Assembly: GCF_005405185.1 (NCBI RefSeq)
Contig: NZ_BJDO01000002.1
Span: forward strand, 57,651-121,650
Reading direction: 5' to 3'
Source: Secundilactobacillus hailunensis
Lineage (GTDB): Bacteria; Bacillota; Bacilli; Lactobacillales; Lactobacillaceae
DNA length: 64,000 nt
Under the pieces are notes generated by a model. It was not told the DNA's origin. It ran no database searches and saw nothing but the letters and a program-made list of their open reading frames with translations. Both the position numbers and the translations under genes were made by a program. This document shows positions 24,795 to 32,560 of this stretch, one piece after another; position 1 is the stretch's first letter, and each line of letters starts with the position of its first letter.

Positions 24795-25223
24795 TTACTG
24801 GTCAAAACCAGCGACTACTTCAACGGTATAGTTATCACTTTTACTTAAAAGCTTAGATACCGGACAGCGACGTTCAGCTTGCTGGACAAAGTCGACTGCT
24901 AGCGCGTGGGAAATATGGGGGATATGAACGCAAGCGGTCACCAAAAACTCTAAGCCGTCAGTTCCCTTGACCATGCTGACGTGAACGTGAACTTCCGCCA
25001 AGTGGGGAAGGCCGTTTTCCTTCTCAATGGCTTCTAGTGTGGCTGACATACAGGTGCTTAGCGATAAGCCCAGCAATTGTTCTGGATTAGTGCCAGGAGC
25101 GTCCTTTAACGGATGGCTAACAGCGACAGCCAACCCATTAGGAACGTAGGCAACGCCATTGACACCATCATTATTAATGGCCTCTGTTTCATATTGATGA
25201 AGATAATGTTTTGTATCTGCCAT
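24795..25223 (-). CDS. OsmC/Ohr family peroxide-reducing protein
   Basis: This 142-aa protein reduces organic hydroperoxides through two cysteines. The first lies in GLSLSTCMSATLEAI and the second in RRCPVSKLL, the standard OsmC/Ohr pair. A conserved Arg/Glu network is expected but was not individually checked. GGAGG precedes the ATG. Electrons would come from a lipoylated or thiol protein in characterised members, which is of note because two free lipoyl-domain proteins are encoded in this window. Confidence 0.9.
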   Translation of the reverse strand: MADTKHYLHQYETEAINNDGVNGVAYVPNGLAVAVSHPLKDAPGTNPEQLLGLSLSTCMSATLEAIEKENGLPHLAEVHVHVSMVKGTDGLEFLVTACVHIPHISHALAVDFVQQAERRCPVSKLLSKSDNYTVEVVAGFDQ

Positions 25224-25282
25224 TTAAAGTCCTCCTTTGCTTGTTATTTTAGAGGACTGATGAGGAAAGTGCAACGTTGTTC

Positions 25283-25298
25283 ACTTAACTATACCAAT
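25283..25298 (-). promoter_or_regulatory. Isolated NagR-like site
   Basis: The minus strand reads ATTGGTATAGTTAAGT, 13 of 16 matches to the remembered amino-sugar repressor consensus. No amino-sugar gene is adjacent, so it may be fortuitous. Confidence 0.25.
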
Positions 25299-25511
25299 TA
25301 TGATATTTTTAATTAAAAGTTTCTGAGTGACCCTATGCAAATCATTGATTGATTAGTCATGTATCAGCATCCAGCACAATAAATCCTTTATAAAATTAAT
25401 CTTAGCTTAATAAAATCATGATGTTATAACTAGACCATTCATTAACGATGAGCTATAATAATTGTGATGTTGGAGAGGTTTTGTAAGTCCTGAAGCTTTG
25501 GAGGTATCACG

Positions 25512-25688
25512 ATGAATGTGATAAATTTTTCAGGCCACCCCGTGGTGCAAAGAGCCTTGGTAAAGCAATTTGATCAACAAGCTCAAGTGGTTGATGCTGA
25601 GACGATGACACGCTTTCGGTCGTTGGTACGAGCCGATACTGAACTGTTTGGGGAACAGCGCAGTACGCGGGAACAAACGGATATTTAA
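25512..25688 (+). CDS. Small hypothetical protein, 58 aa
   Basis: A 58-residue soluble peptide begins MNVINFSGHPVVQRALVKQF and ends STREQTDI. Support comes from GGAGG eight bases before the ATG, TATAAT at 25454-25459 with a weak TAGACC 17 bp upstream, and a strong terminator immediately after. I recognise no family. The operon-like unit of promoter, one short gene and terminator suggests a real small-protein gene. Confidence 0.6.
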   Translation: MNVINFSGHPVVQRALVKQFDQQAQVVDAETMTRFRSLVRADTELFGEQRSTREQTDI

Positions 25689-25709
25689 TGATGTTGATTG
25701 GGACGATTA

Positions 25710-25748
25710 AAAATAAGCGAGATGACGAATTGTCGTCTCGCTTATTTA
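25710..25748. terminator. Terminator after the 58-aa gene
   Basis: AAATAAGCGAGATGAC (25711-25726) pairs with GTCGTCTCGCTTATTT (25732-25747), one G-T pair, 5-nt loop. Confidence 0.9.
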
Positions 25749-25851
25749 TTGTCCAAAAGTCACCAATTTAGCGTCTTTACGGCTTGCATGAGTTGCCATC
25801 ATGCCATTAATCGTGGTTTAATGACAATAAGCTGAGAGAGGGGCGATTCGT

Positions 25852-26118
25852 TTGTACAAAGTTATGGTAGTTTTACACGATGGTGATGACTACATCCGCA
25901 TGAATAAGGTCTACTTTGAGACGATGCCGGTTGCTGGTCAATACATCATTCATTCAGATGGTCTGGCCTACGTGGTTGAAGAGGTCACGACTTTTGCTGG
26001 TTACGTGAGCAGCAAGGGTGCGACAACGATTCTGGTTGTCCATCAGGCGCCTAGAGAAGCTGCGGTTAACAAATTGTATGGCATTGACATTGAACGTGAT
26101 CTCGATGACCCTGAATAA
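25852..26118 (+). CDS. Conserved hypothetical protein, 88 aa
   Basis: A soluble 88-aa protein predicted to be beta-rich in its first two thirds (alternating hydrophobic stretches such as YKVMVVLHDG and TTILVVHQA). The start is TTG, 8 nt after GAGAGGGG. The acidic tail ends ERDLDDPE. No family is recognised and it sits alone between terminators. Confidence 0.6.
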   Translation: MYKVMVVLHDGDDYIRMNKVYFETMPVAGQYIIHSDGLAYVVEEVTTFAGYVSSKGATTILVVHQAPREAAVNKLYGIDIERDLDDPE

Positions 26119-26156
26119 AACCATGCTTTAATTTGTAAGTCAGCATTTAAACTAAA

Positions 26157-26202
26157 ATAGCCAGATGGCTCACGCTTTGATATGCGTGGTTACCTGGCTA
26201 TA
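26157..26202. terminator. Hairpin between the 88-aa and 53-aa genes
   Basis: ATAGCCAG pairs with CTGGCTAT at the base, and CACGC/GCGTG pair further in. It probably ends both converging transcripts, although the T tract is poor. Confidence 0.65.
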
Positions 26203-26214
26203 TGTGGCTACGAG

Positions 26215-26376
26215 TTAAATTAACCGGTTGGTTTGCAGTGTAACAGCATAGTGATGTGCTTGCAGATAGCTGCGTTCGGCAGGATCAAATGGCTGCAGGT
26301 CTTTTTGAGCAATTGGCCGCAGGTGGTCAAAGTCAAAGTGCGGTGTTTTAAAGTCATTCATTGATGCGGTTTTCAT
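26215..26376 (-). CDS. Small hypothetical protein, 53 aa
   Basis: A 53-residue peptide begins MKTASMNDFKTPHFDFDHLR, ends YAVTLQTNRLI and is soluble. AAGGAAG precedes the ATG, and an extended TGGTATAAT -10 lies about 32 bp upstream on the minus strand. No known family is recognised; the proper promoter and ribosome-binding site make it a likely gene. Confidence 0.6.
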   Translation of the reverse strand: MKTASMNDFKTPHFDFDHLRPIAQKDLQPFDPAERSYLQAHHYAVTLQTNRLI

Positions 26377-26518
26377 GCAGAACACTTCCTTGTTTTAAGT
26401 TGTCATTATTATACCAGAAAGGCAGTTAAAAGCTATAAAAAGGATTCATTATTTTGATATTGATACGTATAATATACACATTGATATATCTATATTACCG
26501 ATATTAAGCTATAAACGA

Positions 26519-26668
26519 CTAGTGTGAGATACTAAATATACATTTAGTTTGAATATTATTTGGGAGTGCTGACCGAGATTTGCTGGGCTGATGGAACTGG
26601 TTCATACCGAATAAAAATAGCAGGATGGTGAGTAGCAGAACAAAGAGTTCAACCAAAATCTGTTTCAT
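26519..26668 (-). CDS. Small single-span membrane protein, 49 aa
   Basis: The peptide begins MKQILVELFVLLLTILLFLF, a strongly hydrophobic helix covering residues 3-21, followed by a polar, basic tail (QFHQPSKSRS). AAAGGAT lies at a normal distance upstream of the ATG. Its length and topology match small membrane peptides that modulate transporters or kinases, but no partner is evident and the frame could be a chance one. Confidence 0.45.
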   Translation of the reverse strand: MKQILVELFVLLLTILLFLFGMNQFHQPSKSRSALPNNIQTKCIFSISH

Positions 26669-26778
26669 ACGAAAGATCCTTTCCAACGAGGCATATCTGA
26701 GCGATGAGCAGTCAATAGCGAATATTGTATGCTAATAATAACACGACTCAACAGGGGATCCTAAACTGTAGGGCCATA

Positions 26779-26825
26779 ATAAAACAGCCTGTCCACTAAG
26801 GTAATTAGTGAGCAGGCTGTATTTG
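26779..26825. terminator. Terminator of the D,D-carboxypeptidase gene
   Basis: AACAGCCTG pairs with CAGGCTGT with an inner CACTAA/TTAGTG, and an A tract on the plus strand gives the U tract for the leftward gene. Confidence 0.85.
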
Positions 26826-26835
26826 GATACTGGAA

Positions 26836-28026
26836 TTAAATCAAGTTTCGAGCGTAAACGTATTGCATCAGTGATCGCGTTTCAGTAAATTCGTCTTCAT
26901 CATGTAAGACCACCGTGATCAGACGATCGTGACCGGATTTTTGACCAGTCCCAACAAAGCAGTAGCCGGCCAGGTTAGTAAACCCAGTTTTAAGGCCATC
27001 CACTTTTAAGGATGAATCATAGTACCGGCGTCCTGGCAATAGGTTGTTGTAGTTATAAAGCAGCTGACCGTCGACACGCATGCTGCCACGGCTGCTGTCA
27101 GATAAGACGGATGGGTAGTCAGTGATCAAGTGCTTGGCGATCAAAGCGACGTCTTTTGCTGAGACCATGTTCGCATTGCCACCGCTCATTGAGTAGCCGT
27201 AGCCACGCAGCGCAGATTGTTCCATACCATTAGCGGAAACAAATGACGCGTTACCTAAATGCCATTTTTTAGCTTGCGCATTCATCATACCAATAAATTG
27301 GTGGTTAGCGGATGGTGTTGAACCACCGGCAACCCACTGGCCAAGAGCGATGGCAGCGTTATTGGAAGATTCAATTAAAGCTGCTTGATAGAGCTGTCTA
27401 ACGGTATAGGTATTATGGTTAAATTTGAAGCCGCCATAAGTGCTGGAAGCGCCCATTCGTTTCAAGCCGGAGTATGAAGTAGTCACCTTGGAATCCCAGG
27501 TCGAACCGGTATTAGTGACTTTTTGTTCAACTAAATAAAGGGTCATCAACTTGGAAATACTAGCGATGGGCCTTGGAGTATTCGCATTCTTAGACCAAAC
27601 GACTTTATCAGTTTTGGCATTCATCGCAACGGCTGATCGCGCATATTTGAGTGAAAGCGGGGCTTGACCCTTGGTGAGATAACTGTGCCAAACGTAACCG
27701 GAAATGGTACCAGCACCGTTTTTAACGGCGTAATAAACGGCTTTAGTAGAACCGTGCTTTAAGGTGACTTGTTTAGTTGCATACCAAGTCGTGTTTGGAT
27801 AACTGCTCAAATTAGCGAGTTTTTTGGTGTGGCTGATGTTGTAAACAGCCCCCTTGCTTGATGAACGGTGATAGGCTGTTTTAGCCATGTTGGTGCTGCT
27901 GGAGACACTGTAGCTGGCGGCAGAGGCTGCAGCCGGTTTGAGTGTCATTAGACTAAATAGACTTAATAGTGCGGCGATTGTCATTAAGACAAGGCGCGTA
28001 AAACGATGATCTGTTGTTGATGTCAT
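26836..28026 (-). CDS. D-alanyl-D-alanine carboxypeptidase (S11) with N-terminal wall-binding-like domain
   Basis: This secreted penicillin-binding protein trims the terminal D-Ala of stem peptides. A signal peptide (about 1-37) is followed by an ~80-residue aromatic SH3/GW-like domain (40-120) and then the S11 peptidase with SISK (156-159), SSN (220-222) and KTG (346-348). It stops soon after the catalytic domain: the usual C-terminal beta domain and amphipathic membrane anchor of PBP5 are absent, so the N-terminal module may take over wall targeting. The start is the ATG at 28026 after GGGAGG; an upstream TTG reading is rejected. 396 aa. Confidence 0.9.
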   Translation of the reverse strand: MTSTTDHRFTRLVLMTIAALLSLFSLMTLKPAAASAASYSVSSSTNMAKTAYHRSSSKGAVYNISHTKKLANLSSYPNTTWYATKQVTLKHGSTKAVYYAVKNGAGTISGYVWHSYLTKGQAPLSLKYARSAVAMNAKTDKVVWSKNANTPRPIASISKLMTLYLVEQKVTNTGSTWDSKVTTSYSGLKRMGASSTYGGFKFNHNTYTVRQLYQAALIESSNNAAIALGQWVAGGSTPSANHQFIGMMNAQAKKWHLGNASFVSANGMEQSALRGYGYSMSGGNANMVSAKDVALIAKHLITDYPSVLSDSSRGSMRVDGQLLYNYNNLLPGRRYYDSSLKVDGLKTGFTNLAGYCFVGTGQKSGHDRLITVVLHDEDEFTETRSLMQYVYARNLI

Positions 28027-28184
28027 AATTTCCTCCCTTTTCTTTACTTTCAACTTAGCATGATAGGGGGGCGTCTGACAACGGGGTAACCTGAATTGTA
28101 ATTAAACTGTGTAGTTGTAGTCATTTGATTGTAATGGTCGTGAAATTAAATGGCGATTAATTTTTTCCTACCTAAATAAGTGTG

Positions 28185-28213
28185 TTGACAAATGCAGTGA
28201 AACTCATTAGTCT
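28185..28213 (+). promoter_or_regulatory. Promoter upstream of the 121-aa hypothetical gene
   Basis: TTGACA (28185-28190) and TAGTCT (28208-28213) have a 17-bp spacer. The ~85-nt leader contains a GCCCG/CGGGC hairpin near 28234-28253 without a T tract, possibly regulatory. Confidence 0.55.
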
Positions 28214-28306
28214 GAGTCATAGGCACTAAGTAAGCCCGTCATTGTTTGGCGGGCCTTGATTAGTTTATATAACAAGATTCCTATTTTTCAGGTAAGAAGG
28301 GATAAC

Positions 28307-28672
28307 ATGTCAAAGCTTCCAACGTATAATTCACAGCAGTGGGAAGAAGCCCGCGACGCTGTGATGCAAGAGTATCAAGACTTTGTTGATAAGTTGCGAG
28401 CTCAAGGGGTGGACTACACCATTAAAAACGCGCGTAAGTTGCTCATTTTTCAAGATTTAATTACTGAATGGCAACACCATATGCCAACCGTTATTTCGGA
28501 TCTGGAAGAAAATACTTTTGCTCTGACGGTTTTTGATGAGCTTAAGAAACATCAAAAGTGTACTTTATTAGAACGTGCCTACAACGATATGTCATCGTGG
28601 TCAAACTTTAATCCACTGCCGCTCACACTGTGGCTCGAATTATCAGAAGATGAGACCATTACGGAGTTTTAA
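28307..28672 (+). CDS. Conserved hypothetical protein, 121 aa
   Basis: A soluble helix-rich protein of 121 aa beginning MSKLPTYNSQQWEEARDAVM, with aromatic-rich patches (EWQHHMP, SSWSNFNPLPLTLWLEL). I start it at the ATG at 28307, behind GAAGGGA; a longer frame upstream lacks a ribosome-binding site and runs through the leader hairpin. No family is recognised. It lies just before ssrA. Confidence 0.65.
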   Translation: MSKLPTYNSQQWEEARDAVMQEYQDFVDKLRAQGVDYTIKNARKLLIFQDLITEWQHHMPTVISDLEENTFALTVFDELKKHQKCTLLERAYNDMSSWSNFNPLPLTLWLELSEDETITEF

Positions 28673-28742
28673 TCGTTTAAGCTGCAGTCGTTTGGCTTTC
28701 TAAGTTGAGGTTAGTATGCTAAACTAGATACTGTAGTTTTAT

Positions 28743-29111
28743 GGGGATGTTAAGGATTCGACAGGTATAGGTTGAGTCCGGACTGCGTTTCGTAGCGAGG
28801 TTCTACGTTAAAACCCTCACCTAATTTTTAACTGCAAATAACAGTTCAAAATCTCTTGCATTAGCTGCCTAATAAGCGCTAAGTAAGGATCCGCCTGATC
28901 TCGCCCATGGGTCTGATACGGGTCTCAAATTAAGTGGGCTTACGCTTGCGGCTCCCATCTGAAGTCGTCAGAAGAGATCAATCAGGTTAGCTGTTCATGT
29001 TTGGCCCTGACAGGCGGCGAATTGATCAGCGAACTTTAAATAGTCTGAATATAAACGTAGAGGTCTGGGTGGCGATATGCTTGGACGCGGGTTCGACTCC
29101 CGCCATCTCCA
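28743..29111 (+). ncRNA. ssrA: tmRNA
   Basis: tmRNA rescues stalled ribosomes. The 5' end GGGGATG pairs with CATCTCC at the 3' end, and the T-arm GGGTTCGACTCCC precedes it. The internal tag frame (28834-28872) resumes at GCA and encodes ANNSSKSLALAA followed by TAA; with the alanine charged on the tmRNA this gives a 13-residue degradation tag ending ALAA. CCA is not encoded (the sequence after discriminator A is CTA). Size is about 369 nt. Confidence 0.96.
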
Positions 29112-29117
29112 CTAAAT

Positions 29118-29164
29118 AAAAACACCATGATTTCCAATTCGTTGGAAGTCATGGTGTTTTTTTA
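29118..29164. terminator. ssrA terminator
   Basis: AAAACACCATGATTTCCAA pairs with TTGGAAGTCATGGTGTTTT (one mismatch, TTCG tetraloop), followed by a T tract. It also serves the convergent HAD gene. Confidence 0.95.
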
Positions 29165-29177
29165 ATCACGTCTATAA

Positions 29178-29951
29178 TTAGAGTAGTTGGAAATGCTTGA
29201 GGCCATTGATGATACCGTGGTCAATATTAGCAGTAGTGACAAATTCAGCCGCTTCTTTAACGGGCTGTAGACCGTTACCCATAGCCACCGTGTGATCAAC
29301 AACGTCAAACATTGGCAAATCATTATTACCATCACCGAAGGCATAAGTGGGGATATCCTTAAACTCTGGCCGGGAGAGTAGGGTGCGAATCCCCGCTTTT
29401 TTGGAGACGCCAGGGCCAATGACATCAATACTGTACGGTGTTTGTCTAAAGAAGGTCAGTTCGTCCTTAAAGCTATCTCTGTAATCCTGGTCATTTTCAT
29501 CCGTGGCGATGATCAGCATCATATGCACGGGATAGAGCTGCCAGAAAGTGGGATCAATAATGGGAATGGGACTATTGATGTAGTGATAGACTTTTTTGAC
29601 GTTATCAATCATCCGGTTGATGCGGTCAGTCTGATTATTCAGGGTTGCGTAAGCATCATCGTGCTTTTTAACCAGCGCAGTCAGCCGCTTAATGACGTCC
29701 TTAGGGATTTCGGTAACATCGACTGGTTTGCCACGTAAGACGATATAGGCGCCGTTCGCAGAAACTAAAGTATCAATTTGAGTTTGTTGAATCACATTTT
29801 TAATTTCAAAAATGTTGCGGCCGGTTGCGATAACTGGTAAAACATCGTTGGCTTTGAGCTGTGCTACAGCTTTGATCACTTCAGGATCTAATTGGGTTTT
29901 ATCGTTGAGTAAGGTACCATCTAGGTCAAAAAAGACGATTGCTTTTGTCAT
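29178..29951 (-). CDS. HAD superfamily Cof-type phosphatase
   Basis: This 257-aa sugar- or nucleotide-phosphate phosphatase is of the Cof/YidA type (C2 cap). Motif I is FFDLDGTLL (nucleophile Asp about residue 9), motif II is IATGRN, the Lys motif lies in the GPGVSKKAGI segment, and motif IV is AFGDGNNDLPMF. AAAGGTG precedes the ATG. Substrates of this family are broad and cannot be assigned. It shares a terminator with ssrA. Confidence 0.9.
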   Translation of the reverse strand: MTKAIVFFDLDGTLLNDKTQLDPEVIKAVAQLKANDVLPVIATGRNIFEIKNVIQQTQIDTLVSANGAYIVLRGKPVDVTEIPKDVIKRLTALVKKHDDAYATLNNQTDRINRMIDNVKKVYHYINSPIPIIDPTFWQLYPVHMMLIIATDENDQDYRDSFKDELTFFRQTPYSIDVIGPGVSKKAGIRTLLSRPEFKDIPTYAFGDGNNDLPMFDVVDHTVAMGNGLQPVKEAAEFVTTANIDHGIINGLKHFQLL

Positions 29952-30208
29952 GAATCAGTTCACCTTTCCAGTTACTTTGTTATGTTGATTGTAGCACATT
30001 CTTATATTAGATTTGTGAAGAATAGTGCACTTCGAGTATAATAAGAACGATACTGATTAAGCACAGAAAGCAGTATGTAAAATGCTGCCATGATAGCCAG
30101 AAAAATGGACCAGATAATTGATACGACTAACGATGATAACGGTTACTAAAATGAGGGCAGCCGCGTGAACATTAAAATGAAATATCATCGATTGATGGGG
30201 GATTCAAA

Positions 30209-30952
30209 ATGAAAATATTAATGATTGAAGATAATAAATCGGTATCTGAAATGATGCAAATGTTTTTTAAAAAAGAGGGCTGGGACGCTCACTTTGCGTA
30301 TGACGGTGAGCAGGCAGTTCAGATGTTTAATGAAAGTCCGGATGAGTGGGACATGATCACGCTAGATCTTAATTTGCCCAAGCTGGATGGGATGCAAGTC
30401 AGTGCCGAAATCCGTAAGGTCTCACCAACTGTGCCCATTATTATGCTGACGGCGCGTGATTCTGAAAGCGACCAGGTACTGGGCTTAGAAATGGGTGCTG
30501 ATGATTACGTCACTAAACCCTTTAGTCCGATCACGCTGATTGCACGTATTAAGGCATTAGATCGGCGCGCTAAAATTGGTGGGAAGATCACTGATCACGA
30601 GACCGTATCTGCTTCTGCAACCAAGGAAGAGGAAAAATTTGATATTGATACGGGCAAATTTCAGTTGAACAGTAAGACGCGGGAAGCCTATTTGAACGGC
30701 AAGCAGATCAATGATTTGACGCCTAAAGAATTTGACCTGTTACGGACATTGGCTCAAAAGCCGCGTCAGGTGTTCTCAAGAGAACAGTTGTTGCAATTGG
30801 TTTGGGACTACGAATATTACGGTGATGAACGCACGGTTGACGCCCACATTAAAAAATTACGGCAAAAGATTGAAAAAGTCGGGCCGCAAATTATTCAAAC
30901 GGTATGGGGGGTTGGCTATAAGTTCGATGATACAGGAGCTGATGAGTCATGA
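30209..30952 (+). CDS. OmpR-family response regulator
   Basis: The 247-aa regulator has a receiver domain with phospho-acceptor Asp53 (MITLDLNLPKLDG), acidic residues IEDN (6-9) and the Lys in YVTKPF, then a somewhat extended linker (about residues 125-150) and a winged-helix DNA-binding domain (LTPKEFDLLRTLA to VWGVGYKF). It overlaps the kinase gene by 4 bp. A TTGTGA and TATAAT pair with an 18-bp spacer (30013-30042) lies about 167 bp upstream. The overall architecture resembles YclJ-type regulators; the target genes are unknown. Confidence 0.93.
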   Translation: MKILMIEDNKSVSEMMQMFFKKEGWDAHFAYDGEQAVQMFNESPDEWDMITLDLNLPKLDGMQVSAEIRKVSPTVPIIMLTARDSESDQVLGLEMGADDYVTKPFSPITLIARIKALDRRAKIGGKITDHETVSASATKEEEKFDIDTGKFQLNSKTREAYLNGKQINDLTPKEFDLLRTLAQKPRQVFSREQLLQLVWDYEYYGDERTVDAHIKKLRQKIEKVGPQIIQTVWGVGYKFDDTGADES

Positions 30953-32406
30953 AACTGGTCTACCAGCAATTACTAGCTTTATTATCAATGGTTGCCATTG
31001 TATTGGTGTTGCTGGGGCTTTCATTCAGCAGCATGACCAAGCAGTACGTTTATCAAAGTACGTGGACGAGTCTGGAAAAATACGCCAATAGTCTGGTCGA
31101 ACAATCAGTGCGGGTTTCTTCGAGTAATCCGCAGCACGTTAAGTTTGATTCGGACTCGCTGCTCAACAGTGAGGTATTGCTACGTAATCAGTCCGTGTAC
31201 TTTACTATTTATAACCGGGATAACACCGCGATTTTTCCCGATAATGTCTATATTCCAAAGATTAAGTCGAGCGACTGGCAAAAACTGCAGCAGGGGAAAA
31301 TCGTGCAAAAGGTGATGGATCAACAGGCCCATCCGGCTAACGGGCAGGTCGAACCAGCCATGACCGATATTTTGAAACCCTATTTTTACACGGATCAAAA
31401 TCACCACAAGCATTTAGTGGCAGTTGTCAAAGCCGGGGCCTATGTTTCCAATATCAATTCAAGCATTGCTAAGATCAATTCTAACTTAACTAAGGCGTTA
31501 CTAACGGCCAGCTTTGTTGCCGTTCTGTTAGCTTTCTTGATTGCTCGCTATCTAACGTTGCGGATCAACCGGCTACGTAAGGCGACTAACCAAGTTGCCA
31601 ATGGTAATTACGAGGTTCAGGTGCCAAGTAAAAATCGCGATGAAGTGGATGATCTCGCCAATGATTTTAACAATATGGCGCGTTCTTTGCAGGAATCAAA
31701 GGAAGAGATTCAACGTCAAGAAGAGCGCCGCAAGGAATTTATGGCGGATGCGGCGCACGAAATGCGCACGCCGCTGACGACCATTAATGGGCTGCTTGAA
31801 GGATTGGCCTACGATGCAATTCCCGAAGATAGCAAGGCGCAGAGCATTGATTTAATGAGAAATGAGACAAAACGTCTAATTCGTTTAGTTAATGAGAACC
31901 TGGACTACGAAAAAATTCGTAATAACCAGATTAATTTGAATAAACAGCAATTTAACGCAATCGACACGTTGAAACGCTTGGCAGAGCAGCTGGCACAAAA
32001 AGCGACGGCTAAAAACGACCAAATTAGCATTCAGGGTGGCGATGACATTGAGGTGTACGCGGACTATGACCGTTTCGTGCAGATCATGTTCAACATTACC
32101 CAAAACGCGATTCAATTCACTGAAAATGGTCAAATCACGATTTTGGCGCAACGTGGTTATCACGAAACGATCTTTAAGATCTCGGATACTGGGATCGGCA
32201 TGACTAAAAAACAGCTCGCAAATATCTGGGAACGGTTCTATAAGGCAGATCCATCACGGACGAATACTAAGTATGGGGAGTCAGGTTTGGGCCTGGCCAT
32301 CGTTCATCAGCTAGTATTATTGCATAATGGCAAAATCGAAGTGACAAGTAAGCCTGACCAAGGCACAACATTTACCGTTATTTTTCCGACAAAAACGCCC
32401 GAATAA
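30949..32406 (+). CDS. Sensor histidine kinase
   Basis: The 485-aa membrane kinase pairs with the preceding regulator. Two transmembrane helices (about 7-27 and 183-203) bracket an extracellular sensor of ~155 residues, followed by HAMP (204-255), the phospho-acceptor His270 in DAAHEMRTP, and an ATPase domain with N-box NITQNAIQF, G1 DTGIGM and G2 GLGLAI. The stimulus is unknown. A terminator follows directly, and its T tract merges into the next promoter. Confidence 0.94.
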   Translation: MKLVYQQLLALLSMVAIVLVLLGLSFSSMTKQYVYQSTWTSLEKYANSLVEQSVRVSSSNPQHVKFDSDSLLNSEVLLRNQSVYFTIYNRDNTAIFPDNVYIPKIKSSDWQKLQQGKIVQKVMDQQAHPANGQVEPAMTDILKPYFYTDQNHHKHLVAVVKAGAYVSNINSSIAKINSNLTKALLTASFVAVLLAFLIARYLTLRINRLRKATNQVANGNYEVQVPSKNRDEVDDLANDFNNMARSLQESKEEIQRQEERRKEFMADAAHEMRTPLTTINGLLEGLAYDAIPEDSKAQSIDLMRNETKRLIRLVNENLDYEKIRNNQINLNKQQFNAIDTLKRLAEQLAQKATAKNDQISIQGGDDIEVYADYDRFVQIMFNITQNAIQFTENGQITILAQRGYHETIFKISDTGIGMTKKQLANIWERFYKADPSRTNTKYGESGLGLAIVHQLVLLHNGKIEVTSKPDQGTTFTVIFPTKTPE

Positions 32407-32437
32407 AATGAATGTCAATTTAGAAAATGATTAAGAA

Positions 32438-32469
32438 TGAAGGATTTTGTAGATAATCCTTTTTTTTTT
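32438..32469 (+). terminator. Terminator of the two-component operon
   Basis: AAGGATT (32440-32446) pairs with AATCCTT (32455-32461), followed by eight T. The last two T are also the first bases of the next promoter's -35. Confidence 0.85.
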
Positions 32470-32496
32470 GACAAAATTCTAGTACACTAATAAAGA
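32468..32496 (+). promoter_or_regulatory. Promoter of the GRP sugar transporter gene
   Basis: TTGACA (32468-32473) and TAAAGA (32491-32496) are 17 bp apart. Confidence 0.7.
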
Positions 32497-32506
32497 TGAA
32501 AAGAGA

Positions 32507-32520
32507 ATAAAGCGCTTTCA
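32507..32520 (+). promoter_or_regulatory. cre-like site in sugar transporter leader
   Basis: ATAAAGCGCTTTCA matches the CcpA operator consensus except at its first two bases. It lies just after the inferred transcription start, a roadblock position. With the following AAACGCTTT it also forms an AAAGCG/CGCTTT inverted repeat. Confidence 0.65.
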
Positions 32521-32560
32521 AAAACGCTTTGGATTATGAAAAGAGAACGGAGTGAATTTC

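Noticed and set aside
24273..25223. marR-osmC pair as an OhrR-Ohr system
   Set aside because: The genes converge and share only a terminator, and the MarR protein has no cysteine for peroxide sensing.
30043..30208. Short peptide frame in the leader of the two-component operon
   Set aside because: A ~19-codon frame beginning near 30090 has no ribosome-binding site.
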